Origin: JANLVJ01 sp031363945
Lineage (GTDB): Bacteria > Bacteroidota > Bacteroidia > Sphingobacteriales > Sphingobacteriaceae
Length of the DNA: 29,915 nucleotides
Direction of reading: 5' to 3'
Assembly: GCA_031363945.1 (NCBI GenBank)
Contig: JANLVJ010000004.1
Span: 1-29,915, forward strand
Shown in pieces: positions 16,283 through 24,336 of the stretch; the first letter of the stretch is position 1, and the number at the start of each line of letters is the position of its first letter. A program made the translations under genes and the position numbers. The notes beneath the pieces were generated by a model. That model saw only the letters and a list, made by a program, of their open reading frames with translations. It was not told the origin of the DNA and did not search any database.

Positions 16283-17500
16283 TTGAAAAAACTCCTGGTA
16301 ATATTTGTTTTGCTTGCCTGCTATAATCTTGCCCTTGCACAGCAATATTCTGATTCAGCCGGTAAAAAAATCAGTGCCGTGATCAGGATTTTTAAACCGA
16401 AAACAGGGAGATCAGTTTATGATAGATTCTATAATCGTTTCTGGGCTGTTGATACTGCGCACTCAATTGCATTTAACAGGGCAAAATCTTCTCTGCTATT
16501 TCTGCCTGCACTTTCTTATGCTCAGGAGACGCATTTAAACGCCCAGCTAATTTCTTTATTATCATTTTACACCGCCCCTAGCGATACGTTGCAACGAAAT
16601 TCAACCTTCTTTACTACGCTTGCTTATAGTCAGCTTGGACAATCGCGCATTCATCTGCGCCCAAATATCTGGACAAGTGGCAATCGCTGGCATTTACTGC
16701 TTGATTTGAGTTATCAGAATGCAGATTATAAATTTTTTGGTATAGGAAATCATACCCGGCTCAGTTCCGAAGAACTGCTCAGGAATATCATAACTCAGGC
16801 AGATTTTGAAGCTGATCATTTGCTGGCTCCCCATATTTACGGGGGAATAAGTCTGATTTATCAGGGGTTCAGAAATTTTTCAACCGGAGGGAACGGTATT
16901 TTTGAGAATTCAGCCTTGAAGCAGCAAAATAACGGGTATGCACTATTTAGTGGTGCCAACTTTATTTTTGATACCCGAGATAACCAGAACTATACCAGGC
17001 ATGGTCATTACTTTAGGCTGAACGCAGATTTTTCACCAGGTTTTCTTTCTTCAGCAGGTGTCATGGAACACCTGAATATTGAATCAAGAGATTTCTGGTC
17101 ATTGAATAAGAATATGGTCCTGGGTCTAAATATCCTCTTTAATTCTAATACTGGTAAAAGCGTGCCTTTCTACTTTTTAAACCAGTTAGGAAGTGACCAG
17201 ATGATGCGGGGATATTATAAAGGGCGTTTTCGTGATCGTGACTTACTGGCTTCACAACTTGAATACAGATGGTTATTTTGCCCTCGTCTTGGTCTAGACG
17301 TTTTTGGGGGCGAAGGTCAGGTTTTCGGTAATACAAGATTCGCAGTGAGTGAATTCAAACCAAATTATGGTTTTGGTGGCAGGTATATCTTTGATCTAAA
17401 ATCTAATCTTACCATAAGAATTGATTATGGCAGGGGTTTGCAGCCTGAGGGTGAGAAAACAATTTCAGGGGTTTACCTATCCCTGGGTGAGGCTTTTTAA
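16283..17500 (+). CDS. Outer-membrane beta-barrel protein, Omp85/BamA C-terminal (bacterial surface antigen) type
   Basis: 405 residues. The start must be TTG at 16283: no ATG is in frame upstream, and the next residues form a complete signal peptide (KKLLVIFVLLACYNLALAQ). No POTRA domains are present, so it is a barrel-only protein. The features are those of Omp85-type barrels: DTRDNQNYTRHG leading into paired strands, the loop-6-like MRGY at 308-311 within SDQMMRGYYKGRFRD, and a C-terminal phenylalanine (YLSLGEAF). Barrel-only relatives in Bacteroidota are of unknown function. It is convergent with the RND operon, and its stop TAA overlaps the stop of the TolC-like gene in the shared tetranucleotide TTAA at 17497-17500. 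Confidence 0.85.
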   Translation: MKKLLVIFVLLACYNLALAQQYSDSAGKKISAVIRIFKPKTGRSVYDRFYNRFWAVDTAHSIAFNRAKSSLLFLPALSYAQETHLNAQLISLLSFYTAPSDTLQRNSTFFTTLAYSQLGQSRIHLRPNIWTSGNRWHLLLDLSYQNADYKFFGIGNHTRLSSEELLRNIITQADFEADHLLAPHIYGGISLIYQGFRNFSTGGNGIFENSALKQQNNGYALFSGANFIFDTRDNQNYTRHGHYFRLNADFSPGFLSSAGVMEHLNIESRDFWSLNKNMVLGLNILFNSNTGKSVPFYFLNQLGSDQMMRGYYKGRFRDRDLLASQLEYRWLFCPRLGLDVFGGEGQVFGNTRFAVSEFKPNYGFGGRYIFDLKSNLTIRIDYGRGLQPEGEKTISGVYLSLGEAF

Positions 17501-18807
17501 TTTACCAGACTACCACTCAGGCGCAAAAGGGCACTCTCAGCAATTTTAGTCTTATACCTTGCTATTACCAGCCGGTTTAAAGAGGCAACCAGGCTTTGTT
17601 CAGCCGTCATCAGCTCTATCTGGGTAGATGCTCCCAAGCGGTATTTAGCCAGGGCAATATCCAGGTTTTCATGGGCGACCTTAATATTTTGTTTTTCAAG
17701 TTCAAGCGTGGCCAGACTATTTTGAAAATATTTATACTGGGCAGTGATATTCGCAAGGGTCACCGTGTAGACATTCTGATACTGCATCTGGGTAGCATGT
17801 ATACTGATTTTCGCGTTTGAGATGCGTCTTTTTACATTAAACCCGTTGAAAAGATTCCAGTTAAGGTTCAGGCCTAGCTGGGGGCCATAAGACTGATTAT
17901 ATAAACTAAACCCCGCCGTATTGGTGCTTCGGTTATAAAAATAACCTGCAATGCCTGAAATTTGAGGGTAAAGATCGGCTTTCACCTGTTTTAAGGTGTA
18001 CTCACTCAGACGCATTGATAAACGGGCATTTTTAAGAATAACGTTTTTAGCCACTGCACTATCAATTACCTGGGTATAGGAAGGCATAAATTCAACAATC
18101 AGATTGGTATCAGCAGGTTCAAAGGTTGTATTCAGATCTCTGGCCATAAGCTGGTTTAAAAACACCTTGGCACTATCTATACTTATTTGCTGAGCCATCA
18201 GGGCCGACTGATCCTGATTTCGGTCAACCGTAGCCTGTAAAAGATCAATTTTATTGCCTGCACCTACATCAAATTTTGTTTTTGCTGTGGCCATACGTTC
18301 ATCATCTATGCGTATGGCTTCAAGCGTGACATGCTGGGTTTGTATGGCCCGAACAATATTATAATAACCTGTCATCACCTGCAAAATAGTAGACTCGAGT
18401 TGCACCTTAAAAGAATTTTTCGATATAAATTCAAGCTCTTCTAACCTATGTTTGGTGGCAAACATGCGCAGCCCGTCAAAAAGATTATATGAAACGACAA
18501 GATTTCCGGTTTTCCCAGTTGAAACAGCCCCTTTTTTGATAACATCGGGTCTACCGGCAAATGCCTGATGCAGGTTACTATTGCCATATGTTAGCCCGTC
18601 TGTTGTATTCACTACAGGTAGCATACCGGCATTCCCGATCGTATTATTCGCACTGGCAATTTTTGTACTGTCACTATAAACTTTCAGGTTATAGTTTTGG
18701 TTTATAGCCAGTCCGATTGCATCCTTTAGCCCCAGGAGCTGCTGTGCACAAGCCACAGCGGCACAAGCGAATATGATAAAGGCAGTAAGCAGAATTTTCT
18801 GACACAT
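17497..18807 (-). CDS. TolC-family outer-membrane efflux channel
   Basis: 436 residues with a signal peptide at 1-21 (ending AVACA before QQ). The protein has two repeats of the outer-membrane efflux domain. The N-terminal repeat begins LLGLKDAIGLAINQNYNLKVY. Long alpha-helical hairpins are rich in Gln, Asn and Ala, including ATAKTKFDVGAGNKIDLLQA and ALAKYRLGASTQIELMTAEQ, the paired helix motifs of TolC-like proteins. It forms the exit duct of the tripartite pump. It is the last gene of the operon, 19 bp after the RND pump stop. The C-terminus overlaps the convergent barrel gene's stop by 4 bp. Confidence 0.93.
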   Translation of the reverse strand: MCQKILLTAFIIFACAAVACAQQLLGLKDAIGLAINQNYNLKVYSDSTKIASANNTIGNAGMLPVVNTTDGLTYGNSNLHQAFAGRPDVIKKGAVSTGKTGNLVVSYNLFDGLRMFATKHRLEELEFISKNSFKVQLESTILQVMTGYYNIVRAIQTQHVTLEAIRIDDERMATAKTKFDVGAGNKIDLLQATVDRNQDQSALMAQQISIDSAKVFLNQLMARDLNTTFEPADTNLIVEFMPSYTQVIDSAVAKNVILKNARLSMRLSEYTLKQVKADLYPQISGIAGYFYNRSTNTAGFSLYNQSYGPQLGLNLNWNLFNGFNVKRRISNAKISIHATQMQYQNVYTVTLANITAQYKYFQNSLATLELEKQNIKVAHENLDIALAKYRLGASTQIELMTAEQSLVASLNRLVIARYKTKIAESALLRLSGSLVN

Positions 18808-18826
18808 AAAGTAAATTTGTTAAAAA

Positions 18827-21800
18827 TTATTTCTCTATTTCTGCCAGATACAGACGTTCTTTTTCGTCTTCCTCTTGTTTCTTAATGAAGGCTTCTCCAC
18901 TGATATGTTTTGAGAAATACGTGTAAATAGCAGGAATAACAAATAAGGTCAGTAATAATGAGAAGCTGAGCCCTCCAACAATGACAACCCCTAAACCGAT
19001 ACGGCTGGCTGAACCTGATCCTATGGCAAGGGCTATTGGCAATGAACCTAGCACGGCAACAATACTAGTCATCAGTATAGGCCTGAGTCTTGAGACCGAT
19101 GCATCAACAATAGCATCATGTACATTCAACCCTTTTTCTTTTAGCTGGTTACCGAATTCAACAATTAAGATTCCGTTTTTTGTAACCAGACCAATAAGTA
19201 CTATAATACCTATTTCCGAAAAGATATTCATAGTCTGGTTGGTATACCAGAGTGAGAATAAAGCTCCTGCCATGGCCAGGGGTACTGTAATCATAATGAT
19301 AAGTGGGTCTCTGAAACTTTCAAACTGGGCTGCAAGCACCAGATAAATAAGGATTAGGGCAAGAGCAAGGGCGAAGTAGATGGTTGAATTACTTTCAGCA
19401 TAATCGCGAGATGTACCACTTAATGCGGTGCTGAATGAATCATCAAGAACAAGCTTTGATATTCTGTCCATTTCTTTGATGCAGTCACCAATGGTATACC
19501 CTGGTGCAGGATCACCTGATATGGTAGCTGATTCATAGCGGTTAAATTTATAAAGTGCAGGGGGCTGGCTTTTCTCATTTACTGTTACCAGATTATCTAC
19601 CTGTATCAGCCCACCATTGGCACTCTTAACATATAAAGACCGTAGGTCAGAAGGTCGATCACGACTGGCCCGGTCTACCTGCCCGATTACTGAGTACTGC
19701 TTACCGTTCATGATAAAATAATCATAACGTGTACCACCGAAGGCCAGTTGTATTGTTTTTGCCAGATCAACTACATCGACTCCAAGTGATTTTGACTTAT
19801 TCCTGTTGATTGAAATATCAAGCTCTGGTTTATTAAATTTAAGATCTACGTCCCAAATCGAAAAGTAATGGCTTTTTTGCAATTCCTTCAAAAACAGGGG
19901 CAGTTTAGCCCTTAACTTCTCGAAATTTGCGGCCTGTAGTACATATTGTACTGGCAGCCCACGGGTAGAACCAACTGAAATAGTTTGCTGCTGTATGGCA
20001 ATTACCCGAACATCAGGAATTTTTTTCAGGTCATGAGTAATTTTCTCTGATAATTGCTGCTGTGATCTTTTCCGCTTTTCAGGATCAACAAAGCCGAGCC
20101 TGGCAAAGCCTGAATTAGCACTACCTGTGCCTGAAAACCCAGGTGAGGTAACCATTATATCTAAATTTGTTTCAGGAATAGAATCTTTAACATAATGATC
20201 AATCTTCTGCATGATTGCATCCATATAATCATAAGAGGTTCCTTCAGGTGCTGTCATACTAAGCCGAACTGCACTTCTATCATCAAGTGGGGCAAGTTCA
20301 TAATGCAGAGTTGAGGCCAGGTATACAATCACCACCAGACAAATACCAATGAGCCAGATTGCAACCCAGCGAAAGGCCAGGAATGTAATAAGTGCATTTT
20401 TATATGTGGTATTCATCCACTCAAAGAAAGGCTCACTGCGCTCATAGAACTTGCTTTTCTTTTGATCTTTACGAATCATATACGCATTCAGCATTGGCGT
20501 GAGTGAAAGCGAGACAAAGGCAGAAATAAGTACCGATCCAGCAACAACGATTCCAAATTCACGAAACAGCCTGCCTATAAAACCTTGCATAAATACCAGG
20601 GGTAGAAAAACCGCTGCCAGGGTTACTGAGGTAGATATAACAGCAAAGAATATTTCTTCAGATCCTTTGAAAGCTGCTTCCTTAGGTGACATGCCTTCTT
20701 CTACTTTTTTGAAAATATTCTCCGTTACGACAATACCATCATCAACTACCAGCCCTGTTGCCAGTACAATACCCAGTAATGAGAGTACATTCACTGAGAA
20801 GCCCGCTACATACATAATAAAGAATGCACCTATCAGGGCTACAGGAATATCGAGCAGGGGTCTGAGTGCAATCAGCCAGTCACGAAAGAAGAGGTAGATC
20901 GTGAGCACAACCAATATGAAAGAAATAAGTAAGGTCATTTTGACCTCATCGATCGCCTTAATAATGAATAATGTATTATCAAACATTACATTAATATGAA
21001 TATCACGGGGTAATTCTTTTTTAAGTTGTGCGACCCGTTTATAAAATTCTTTGGCTATCTGTATGTAATTGGCACCAGGTTGTGGTACAATGGCCAGGCC
21101 AATAGTCTGGTTGCCCGCTTCCCGAAGTACGGTCTCTTCATTTTCAGATCCAAGTTCTGCGTAACCAACGTCTTTGAAACGTATCGTCTGATCGCTATCC
21201 TGACGCAAAATAATATTATCAAAATCAGCAACATTGAGTAGTCGTCCCTTGGTATTGATAATCAGTTCAGTCTTATTGCCTTCAATTTTTCCACCTGGCA
21301 ATTCTCTGTTCTGGGCCATTTCGGCATTCAGCACATCTGTTGGGCTCAGACCATAAGCAGCAAGTTTTGCAGGGTCAAGCCGCATACGCATGCTGTATTT
21401 ATGCTGACCCCAGACCTGTATACTGCTGACATCTGGTATAGTCTGAAGGCGCTGCTGCAAGACATTCTCAGCATAGTCATCAAGCTGTTGTAAATTGCGG
21501 GTATCACTACTTACAGCAATTGTAAGAATCGCATCTGAATTTGCATCAGCTTTTGAAACTACCGGGGGCGCATCAATATCAGCAGGAAGCTGTCTGATGG
21601 CCTGGGCAACTTTATCACGTACATCATTGGCAGCCGTTTCAAGGTCTGATCCAAGATTAAATTCAACGGTTATATTACTTGCACCCTGTGAGCTGGTAGA
21701 ACTCAGGGTACGTATTCCCTGTATGCCATTAATGGCCATCTCAAGGGGTTCAGAGATCTGGGATTCTACGACATCAGCATTTGCACCTGTATAAGCAGTT

Positions 21801-21943
21801 CTGACACTGATAATTGGTGGGTCAATGGCCGGGTATTCTCTGACACCCAAAAATGTATAGCCCAGAATACCAAAAAGTACGATGACAATTGACATCACAA
21901 TTGCCAGTACTGGTCTTTTTATGCTTATGGATGAGAGACTCAT
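18827..21943 (-). CDS. RND efflux pump inner-membrane transporter (HAE-1/AcrB-MdtB type)
   Basis: 1038 residues, the normal length for a proton-driven RND pump. The N-terminus MSLSSISIKRPVLAIVMSI opens TM1. Two large periplasmic loops follow TM1 and TM7, with 12 spans in all. TM4 holds the proton-relay aspartates D401-D402 in GLVVDDGIVVTENI. The C-terminal half has the typical GLVTKNGILIVEF and SRLRPILMTSIVAVLGSLP segments. The substrate is likely hydrophobic or amphiphilic drugs or metabolites; heavy-metal (HME) specificity is not suggested. It lies 6 bp downstream of the adaptor gene, showing translation as one operon. Confidence 0.95.
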   Translation of the reverse strand: MSLSSISIKRPVLAIVMSIVIVLFGILGYTFLGVREYPAIDPPIISVRTAYTGANADVVESQISEPLEMAINGIQGIRTLSSTSSQGASNITVEFNLGSDLETAANDVRDKVAQAIRQLPADIDAPPVVSKADANSDAILTIAVSSDTRNLQQLDDYAENVLQQRLQTIPDVSSIQVWGQHKYSMRMRLDPAKLAAYGLSPTDVLNAEMAQNRELPGGKIEGNKTELIINTKGRLLNVADFDNIILRQDSDQTIRFKDVGYAELGSENEETVLREAGNQTIGLAIVPQPGANYIQIAKEFYKRVAQLKKELPRDIHINVMFDNTLFIIKAIDEVKMTLLISFILVVLTIYLFFRDWLIALRPLLDIPVALIGAFFIMYVAGFSVNVLSLLGIVLATGLVVDDGIVVTENIFKKVEEGMSPKEAAFKGSEEIFFAVISTSVTLAAVFLPLVFMQGFIGRLFREFGIVVAGSVLISAFVSLSLTPMLNAYMIRKDQKKSKFYERSEPFFEWMNTTYKNALITFLAFRWVAIWLIGICLVVIVYLASTLHYELAPLDDRSAVRLSMTAPEGTSYDYMDAIMQKIDHYVKDSIPETNLDIMVTSPGFSGTGSANSGFARLGFVDPEKRKRSQQQLSEKITHDLKKIPDVRVIAIQQQTISVGSTRGLPVQYVLQAANFEKLRAKLPLFLKELQKSHYFSIWDVDLKFNKPELDISINRNKSKSLGVDVVDLAKTIQLAFGGTRYDYFIMNGKQYSVIGQVDRASRDRPSDLRSLYVKSANGGLIQVDNLVTVNEKSQPPALYKFNRYESATISGDPAPGYTIGDCIKEMDRISKLVLDDSFSTALSGTSRDYAESNSTIYFALALALILIYLVLAAQFESFRDPLIIMITVPLAMAGALFSLWYTNQTMNIFSEIGIIVLIGLVTKNGILIVEFGNQLKEKGLNVHDAIVDASVSRLRPILMTSIVAVLGSLPIALAIGSGSASRIGLGVVIVGGLSFSLLLTLFVIPAIYTYFSKHISGEAFIKKQEEDEKERLYLAEIEK

Positions 21944-21949
21944 ACCTTA

Positions 21950-23023
21950 TCAGTTGATTTTATCGAGCAGTACAGCATCACCTGGTCTGGTACTCAGCAG
22001 ACCGGTTGTTATTAATGTGTCTCCAGCGTGTACACCGGCAGTTATCTGAATTTGGGCATCGGTTCTGATACCAATTTCAACAGGTACTTGCAATGCTTTA
22101 CCGCTTTTATAAAGAAATACAGTCTGCCCTTTTAAAACTGGAACAATTGCTTGTGTTGGCACCAATAATGCATTATTGGTGGCTTTCAGCACAAGCTGAA
22201 CATCGGCAAAGGCTCCTGGTAATAAGGCAGGCTCTTTATTATTTTTAAACAGGGCCCGCAAATGAAATGTTCTGGTAGCCATATCAATTTTCGGCTCCAT
22301 GGCTGTAATTTGTGCTTCATATTTGTGTGTAAATCCCTGAACGGTAAAAAACACCTGATCACCGGTATGTATAACACCTGCGTACTGGCCTGGAACTGAA
22401 AAATCTAATTTCAGGTGATCAATTTGTGCTAATGAGGCAATTTTAGTACCTGGATTTATATATGTACCCATACTCACATAACGTAAACCAATACGTCCGT
22501 TGAATGGTGCATAAAGGCGGGTCTTAAGTATAGTGGCTTTTGTGAACTCAATATCAGCACGGGTTGATTCTACTACATTTTGAGCGGTATCATATTCTTG
22601 CTGGCTAATGGCATGTATAGCCAGTAATTTCTTTTGCCTGAGCGCATTTTGGTTGGCAAGACTAAGGTTTGATTGCAGTTTTGTCAGGTTTGCAATCAGA
22701 TCCTGGTCATTGATCTTCAGCAGTAACTGGCCTTTTAATACGGGTGTTCCTTCTTTGATATACAGGCCCGTTATTTTGCCTGAAACTTCTGGTTGAACCT
22801 GAACTTCTTCATTGGCGATAAGTGAGCCTGTTGAAGACAGGGTATTATCGAGTTTTTGCAGCTTTATAATAGTTGCACTCAACCTGATCTCAGAAATTTT
22901 TGATTTTGCTGCTCCTAATGTATTTCCGCTTTCCTTTTTGGCAGCTGGAAACAACAGAAATTTAAGCAAGATGAGTGTGCCAATAATCAGTAAAATGATT
23001 AATGGTGTTCGTAGCTTACTCAT
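21950..23023 (-). CDS. RND periplasmic adaptor (membrane fusion protein)
   Basis: 357 residues. One N-terminal membrane anchor (about residues 7-25) is followed by the split lipoyl domain (EVQVQPEVSGKITGLYIKEG, 73-92, with its partner near residues 178-205). A helical hairpin (about 105-170) follows, then a beta-barrel domain and a membrane-proximal domain ending in the TTGLLSTRPGDAVLL block. It is the first gene of the three-gene pump operon and joins the inner-membrane pump to the TolC-like channel. No regulator gene is adjacent. A hairpin 89-111 bp upstream (23112-23134) could be an operator or a leader structure. Confidence 0.95.
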   Translation of the reverse strand: MSKLRTPLIILLIIGTLILLKFLLFPAAKKESGNTLGAAKSKISEIRLSATIIKLQKLDNTLSSTGSLIANEEVQVQPEVSGKITGLYIKEGTPVLKGQLLLKINDQDLIANLTKLQSNLSLANQNALRQKKLLAIHAISQQEYDTAQNVVESTRADIEFTKATILKTRLYAPFNGRIGLRYVSMGTYINPGTKIASLAQIDHLKLDFSVPGQYAGVIHTGDQVFFTVQGFTHKYEAQITAMEPKIDMATRTFHLRALFKNNKEPALLPGAFADVQLVLKATNNALLVPTQAIVPVLKGQTVFLYKSGKALQVPVEIGIRTDAQIQITAGVHAGDTLITTGLLSTRPGDAVLLDKIN

Positions 23024-23111
23024 AATAATAGTGTATCCCTTCTTTCAATTCAAGCATTAAAAAATATCTGCCAGAGTAGTCTGGTCAGGGTGTTTGGTTT
23101 AAGTTTATGAA

Positions 23112-23134
23112 TTTTTCAGCTGAAGGCTGAAAAA
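23112..23134. promoter_or_regulatory. Inverted repeat upstream of the efflux operon
   Basis: TTTTTCAGC and GCTGAAAAA form a perfect 9-bp stem around TGAAG. It lies 89 bp upstream of the adaptor start and 55 bp from the terminator of the neighbouring tRNA unit. The A/T ends on both strands could make it a weak bidirectional terminator; an operator for a pump repressor is the alternative. Confidence 0.4.
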
Positions 23135-23188
23135 ATGAGATAAAAGAAAATCGCGGAGAGATAAAACAGTAAGAATTATCGACTACAC

Positions 23189-23211
23189 AAAAAAAAAGCG
23201 TGAAACCACGC
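23189..23211 (-). terminator. Intrinsic terminator of the tRNA-Cys/60-aa gene unit
   Basis: On the minus strand GCGTG, loop GTTT, CACGC is followed directly by nine T residues. It lies 29 nt after the stop of the 60-aa gene. This is a textbook short-stem intrinsic terminator. Confidence 0.8.
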
Positions 23212-23239
23212 AATTTATTTATGGAAATTCTTAAAGAGA

Positions 23240-23422
23240 TTATAGCCCTGCTTCTTTCCTTGCTATTGCAATAGCAGCACGGTTTTGAACGGCTAGATGA
23301 GTTTTTTCAGAAATTGCTCTGCTGCCTATTTCAATATTGGTTCCCAGCTTTTTAACTTGAGTTTCCATGCGTGAAAACATCTTATTACGTCTGTCTTTTC
23401 TTTTTAATCGGGTAACGCCCAT
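23240..23422 (-). CDS. Small conserved-looking hypothetical protein, 60 aa
   Basis: The ATG at 23422 gives 60 residues (MGVTRLKRKDRRNKMFSRME...). The frame is open further upstream but would run into the tRNA gene, so the longer start is rejected. The protein is highly basic at the N-terminus and contains MetGln/Lys-rich helix-like sequence, then an AVQNRAAIAIARKEAGL C-terminal helix. No membrane span. It lies 18 bp downstream of tRNA-Cys and before an intrinsic terminator, so the tRNA and this gene probably share one transcript. The family has no function known to me; I recall similar short proteins in Bacteroidota. Confidence 0.72.
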   Translation of the reverse strand: MGVTRLKRKDRRNKMFSRMETQVKKLGTNIEIGSRAISEKTHLAVQNRAAIAIARKEAGL

Positions 23423-23440
23423 GTCAATTATATTTATTTG

Positions 23441-23511
23441 AGGTCGAGAGCGGATTCGAACCGCTGTAGAAGGTTTTGCAGACCTCTGCCTAGCCACTCG
23501 GCCACCCGACC
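23441..23511 (-). tRNA. tRNA-Cys (GCA)
   Basis: The 71-nt cloverleaf is read on the minus strand. Acceptor stem GGTCGGG pairs with CTCGACC, followed by discriminator U (the identity base of tRNA-Cys). The D-arm is GCCGAGTGGCTAGGC, the anticodon loop CTGCAAA gives anticodon GCA, and the T-arm contains GGTTCGAATCC. CCA is not encoded. A TATCTTTG promoter box lies 18 nt upstream. Confidence 0.95.
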
Positions 23512-23528
23512 AGTTAATTGGTAACGTG

Positions 23529-23561
23529 CAAAGATAAAAAAAGGTCGTGAATATTGTTAAA
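23529..23561 (-). promoter_or_regulatory. Promoter of tRNA-Cys
   Basis: The minus strand reads TTTA, 21 nt, TATCTTTG. The -7 box matches the Bacteroidota TAnnTTTG consensus perfectly and is 17 nt from the mature tRNA 5' end, leaving room for a short leader. Confidence 0.6.
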
Positions 23562-23586
23562 TGTTAAAAAATATTTGTTGCAGCAA

Positions 23587-24336
23587 TCAAATAATATTCG
23601 TTCTCCTGATCTCAGCGCAAATAATTGCACCTGCAATAGCTACGTTAAGAGACTCGGCTGCACCGGTTCGGGGAATTGTAATTGCATGATCAATATAGGG
23701 CATCGTTGATGGGTTTATTCCTCTTGCCTCATTTCCCAGAACAAGCACACCGTCAGCCTTGAAATGGATTGAATAAATACTGCTGCCATCTAAGAGTGCC
23801 CCGTAGACTGTCTTAGTATTTGACTTAAAAAAATCAGTCAGCGGCATACTTCTAGTCTTTACACGCAAAAATGAACCCATACTAGCCTGTATAACTTTGG
23901 GGTTCTGCCATTCAACTGATTCAACCGAGGTGATCAGGGTAGGGAAGCCAAACCAGTCTGCTATTCTGATCAGGGTTCCTAAATTACCAGGATCCTGAAT
24001 GTCATCGGCGATGATTACAGGATAAATAATTGGCTCATTAGTTGGTTCGCAGTAATTTACGAGGGCAATAACTTCACGGGCAGTTGACAATAGACTAATT
24101 TTTTCTAGCTCATTGTCAGAAACTGTACTGATTTCGATATTTTTACCTGCTGATTTTGTTAATTGCCTGATAAGCGGGTAAACTGCTTCAGTACAATATA
24201 AAGCGCGGATAGTAAAATCAGCAGCTATGATTTCTGAACAAATTTTAAGACCTTCTGCCAGAAATAGCTGGTGCTGGACACGGTATTTTTTTTGATGTAA
24301 TGACCTAATTAAACTGAGCTGAGATTTTGACAACAT
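23587..24336 (-). CDS. TrmH/SpoU-family RNA 2'-O-methyltransferase
   Basis: 249 residues. The N-terminal domain (about 1-95) is a substrate-binding domain of the SpoU_sub_bind type, with RSLHQKKYRVQHQLFLAEGLK. The C-terminal SPOUT domain carries motif 1 (DDIQDPGNLGTLIRIADWFG, near 110-130), motif 2 (LGNEARGI) and motif 3 (IPRTGAAESLNVAIAGAI), which form the trefoil-knot SAM site. It probably methylates the 2'-OH of a tRNA or 23S rRNA nucleotide; the target cannot be read from sequence. The ATG at 24336 gives a full domain. Its 5' end lies against, and may overlap by 10 bp, the divergent TamA-like gene. Confidence 0.93.
   Translation of the reverse strand: MLSKSQLSLIRSLHQKKYRVQHQLFLAEGLKICSEIIAADFTIRALYCTEAVYPLIRQLTKSAGKNIEISTVSDNELEKISLLSTAREVIALVNYCEPTNEPIIYPVIIADDIQDPGNLGTLIRIADWFGFPTLITSVESVEWQNPKVIQASMGSFLRVKTRSMPLTDFFKSNTKTVYGALLDGSSIYSIHFKADGVLVLGNEARGINPSTMPYIDHAITIPRTGAAESLNVAIAGAIICAEIRRTNII

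Noticed and set aside
23240..23497. Longer 85-aa version of the 60-aa gene
   Set aside because: The added N-terminus is translated from the tRNA-Cys sequence; the internal ATG at 23422 avoids the tRNA completely.
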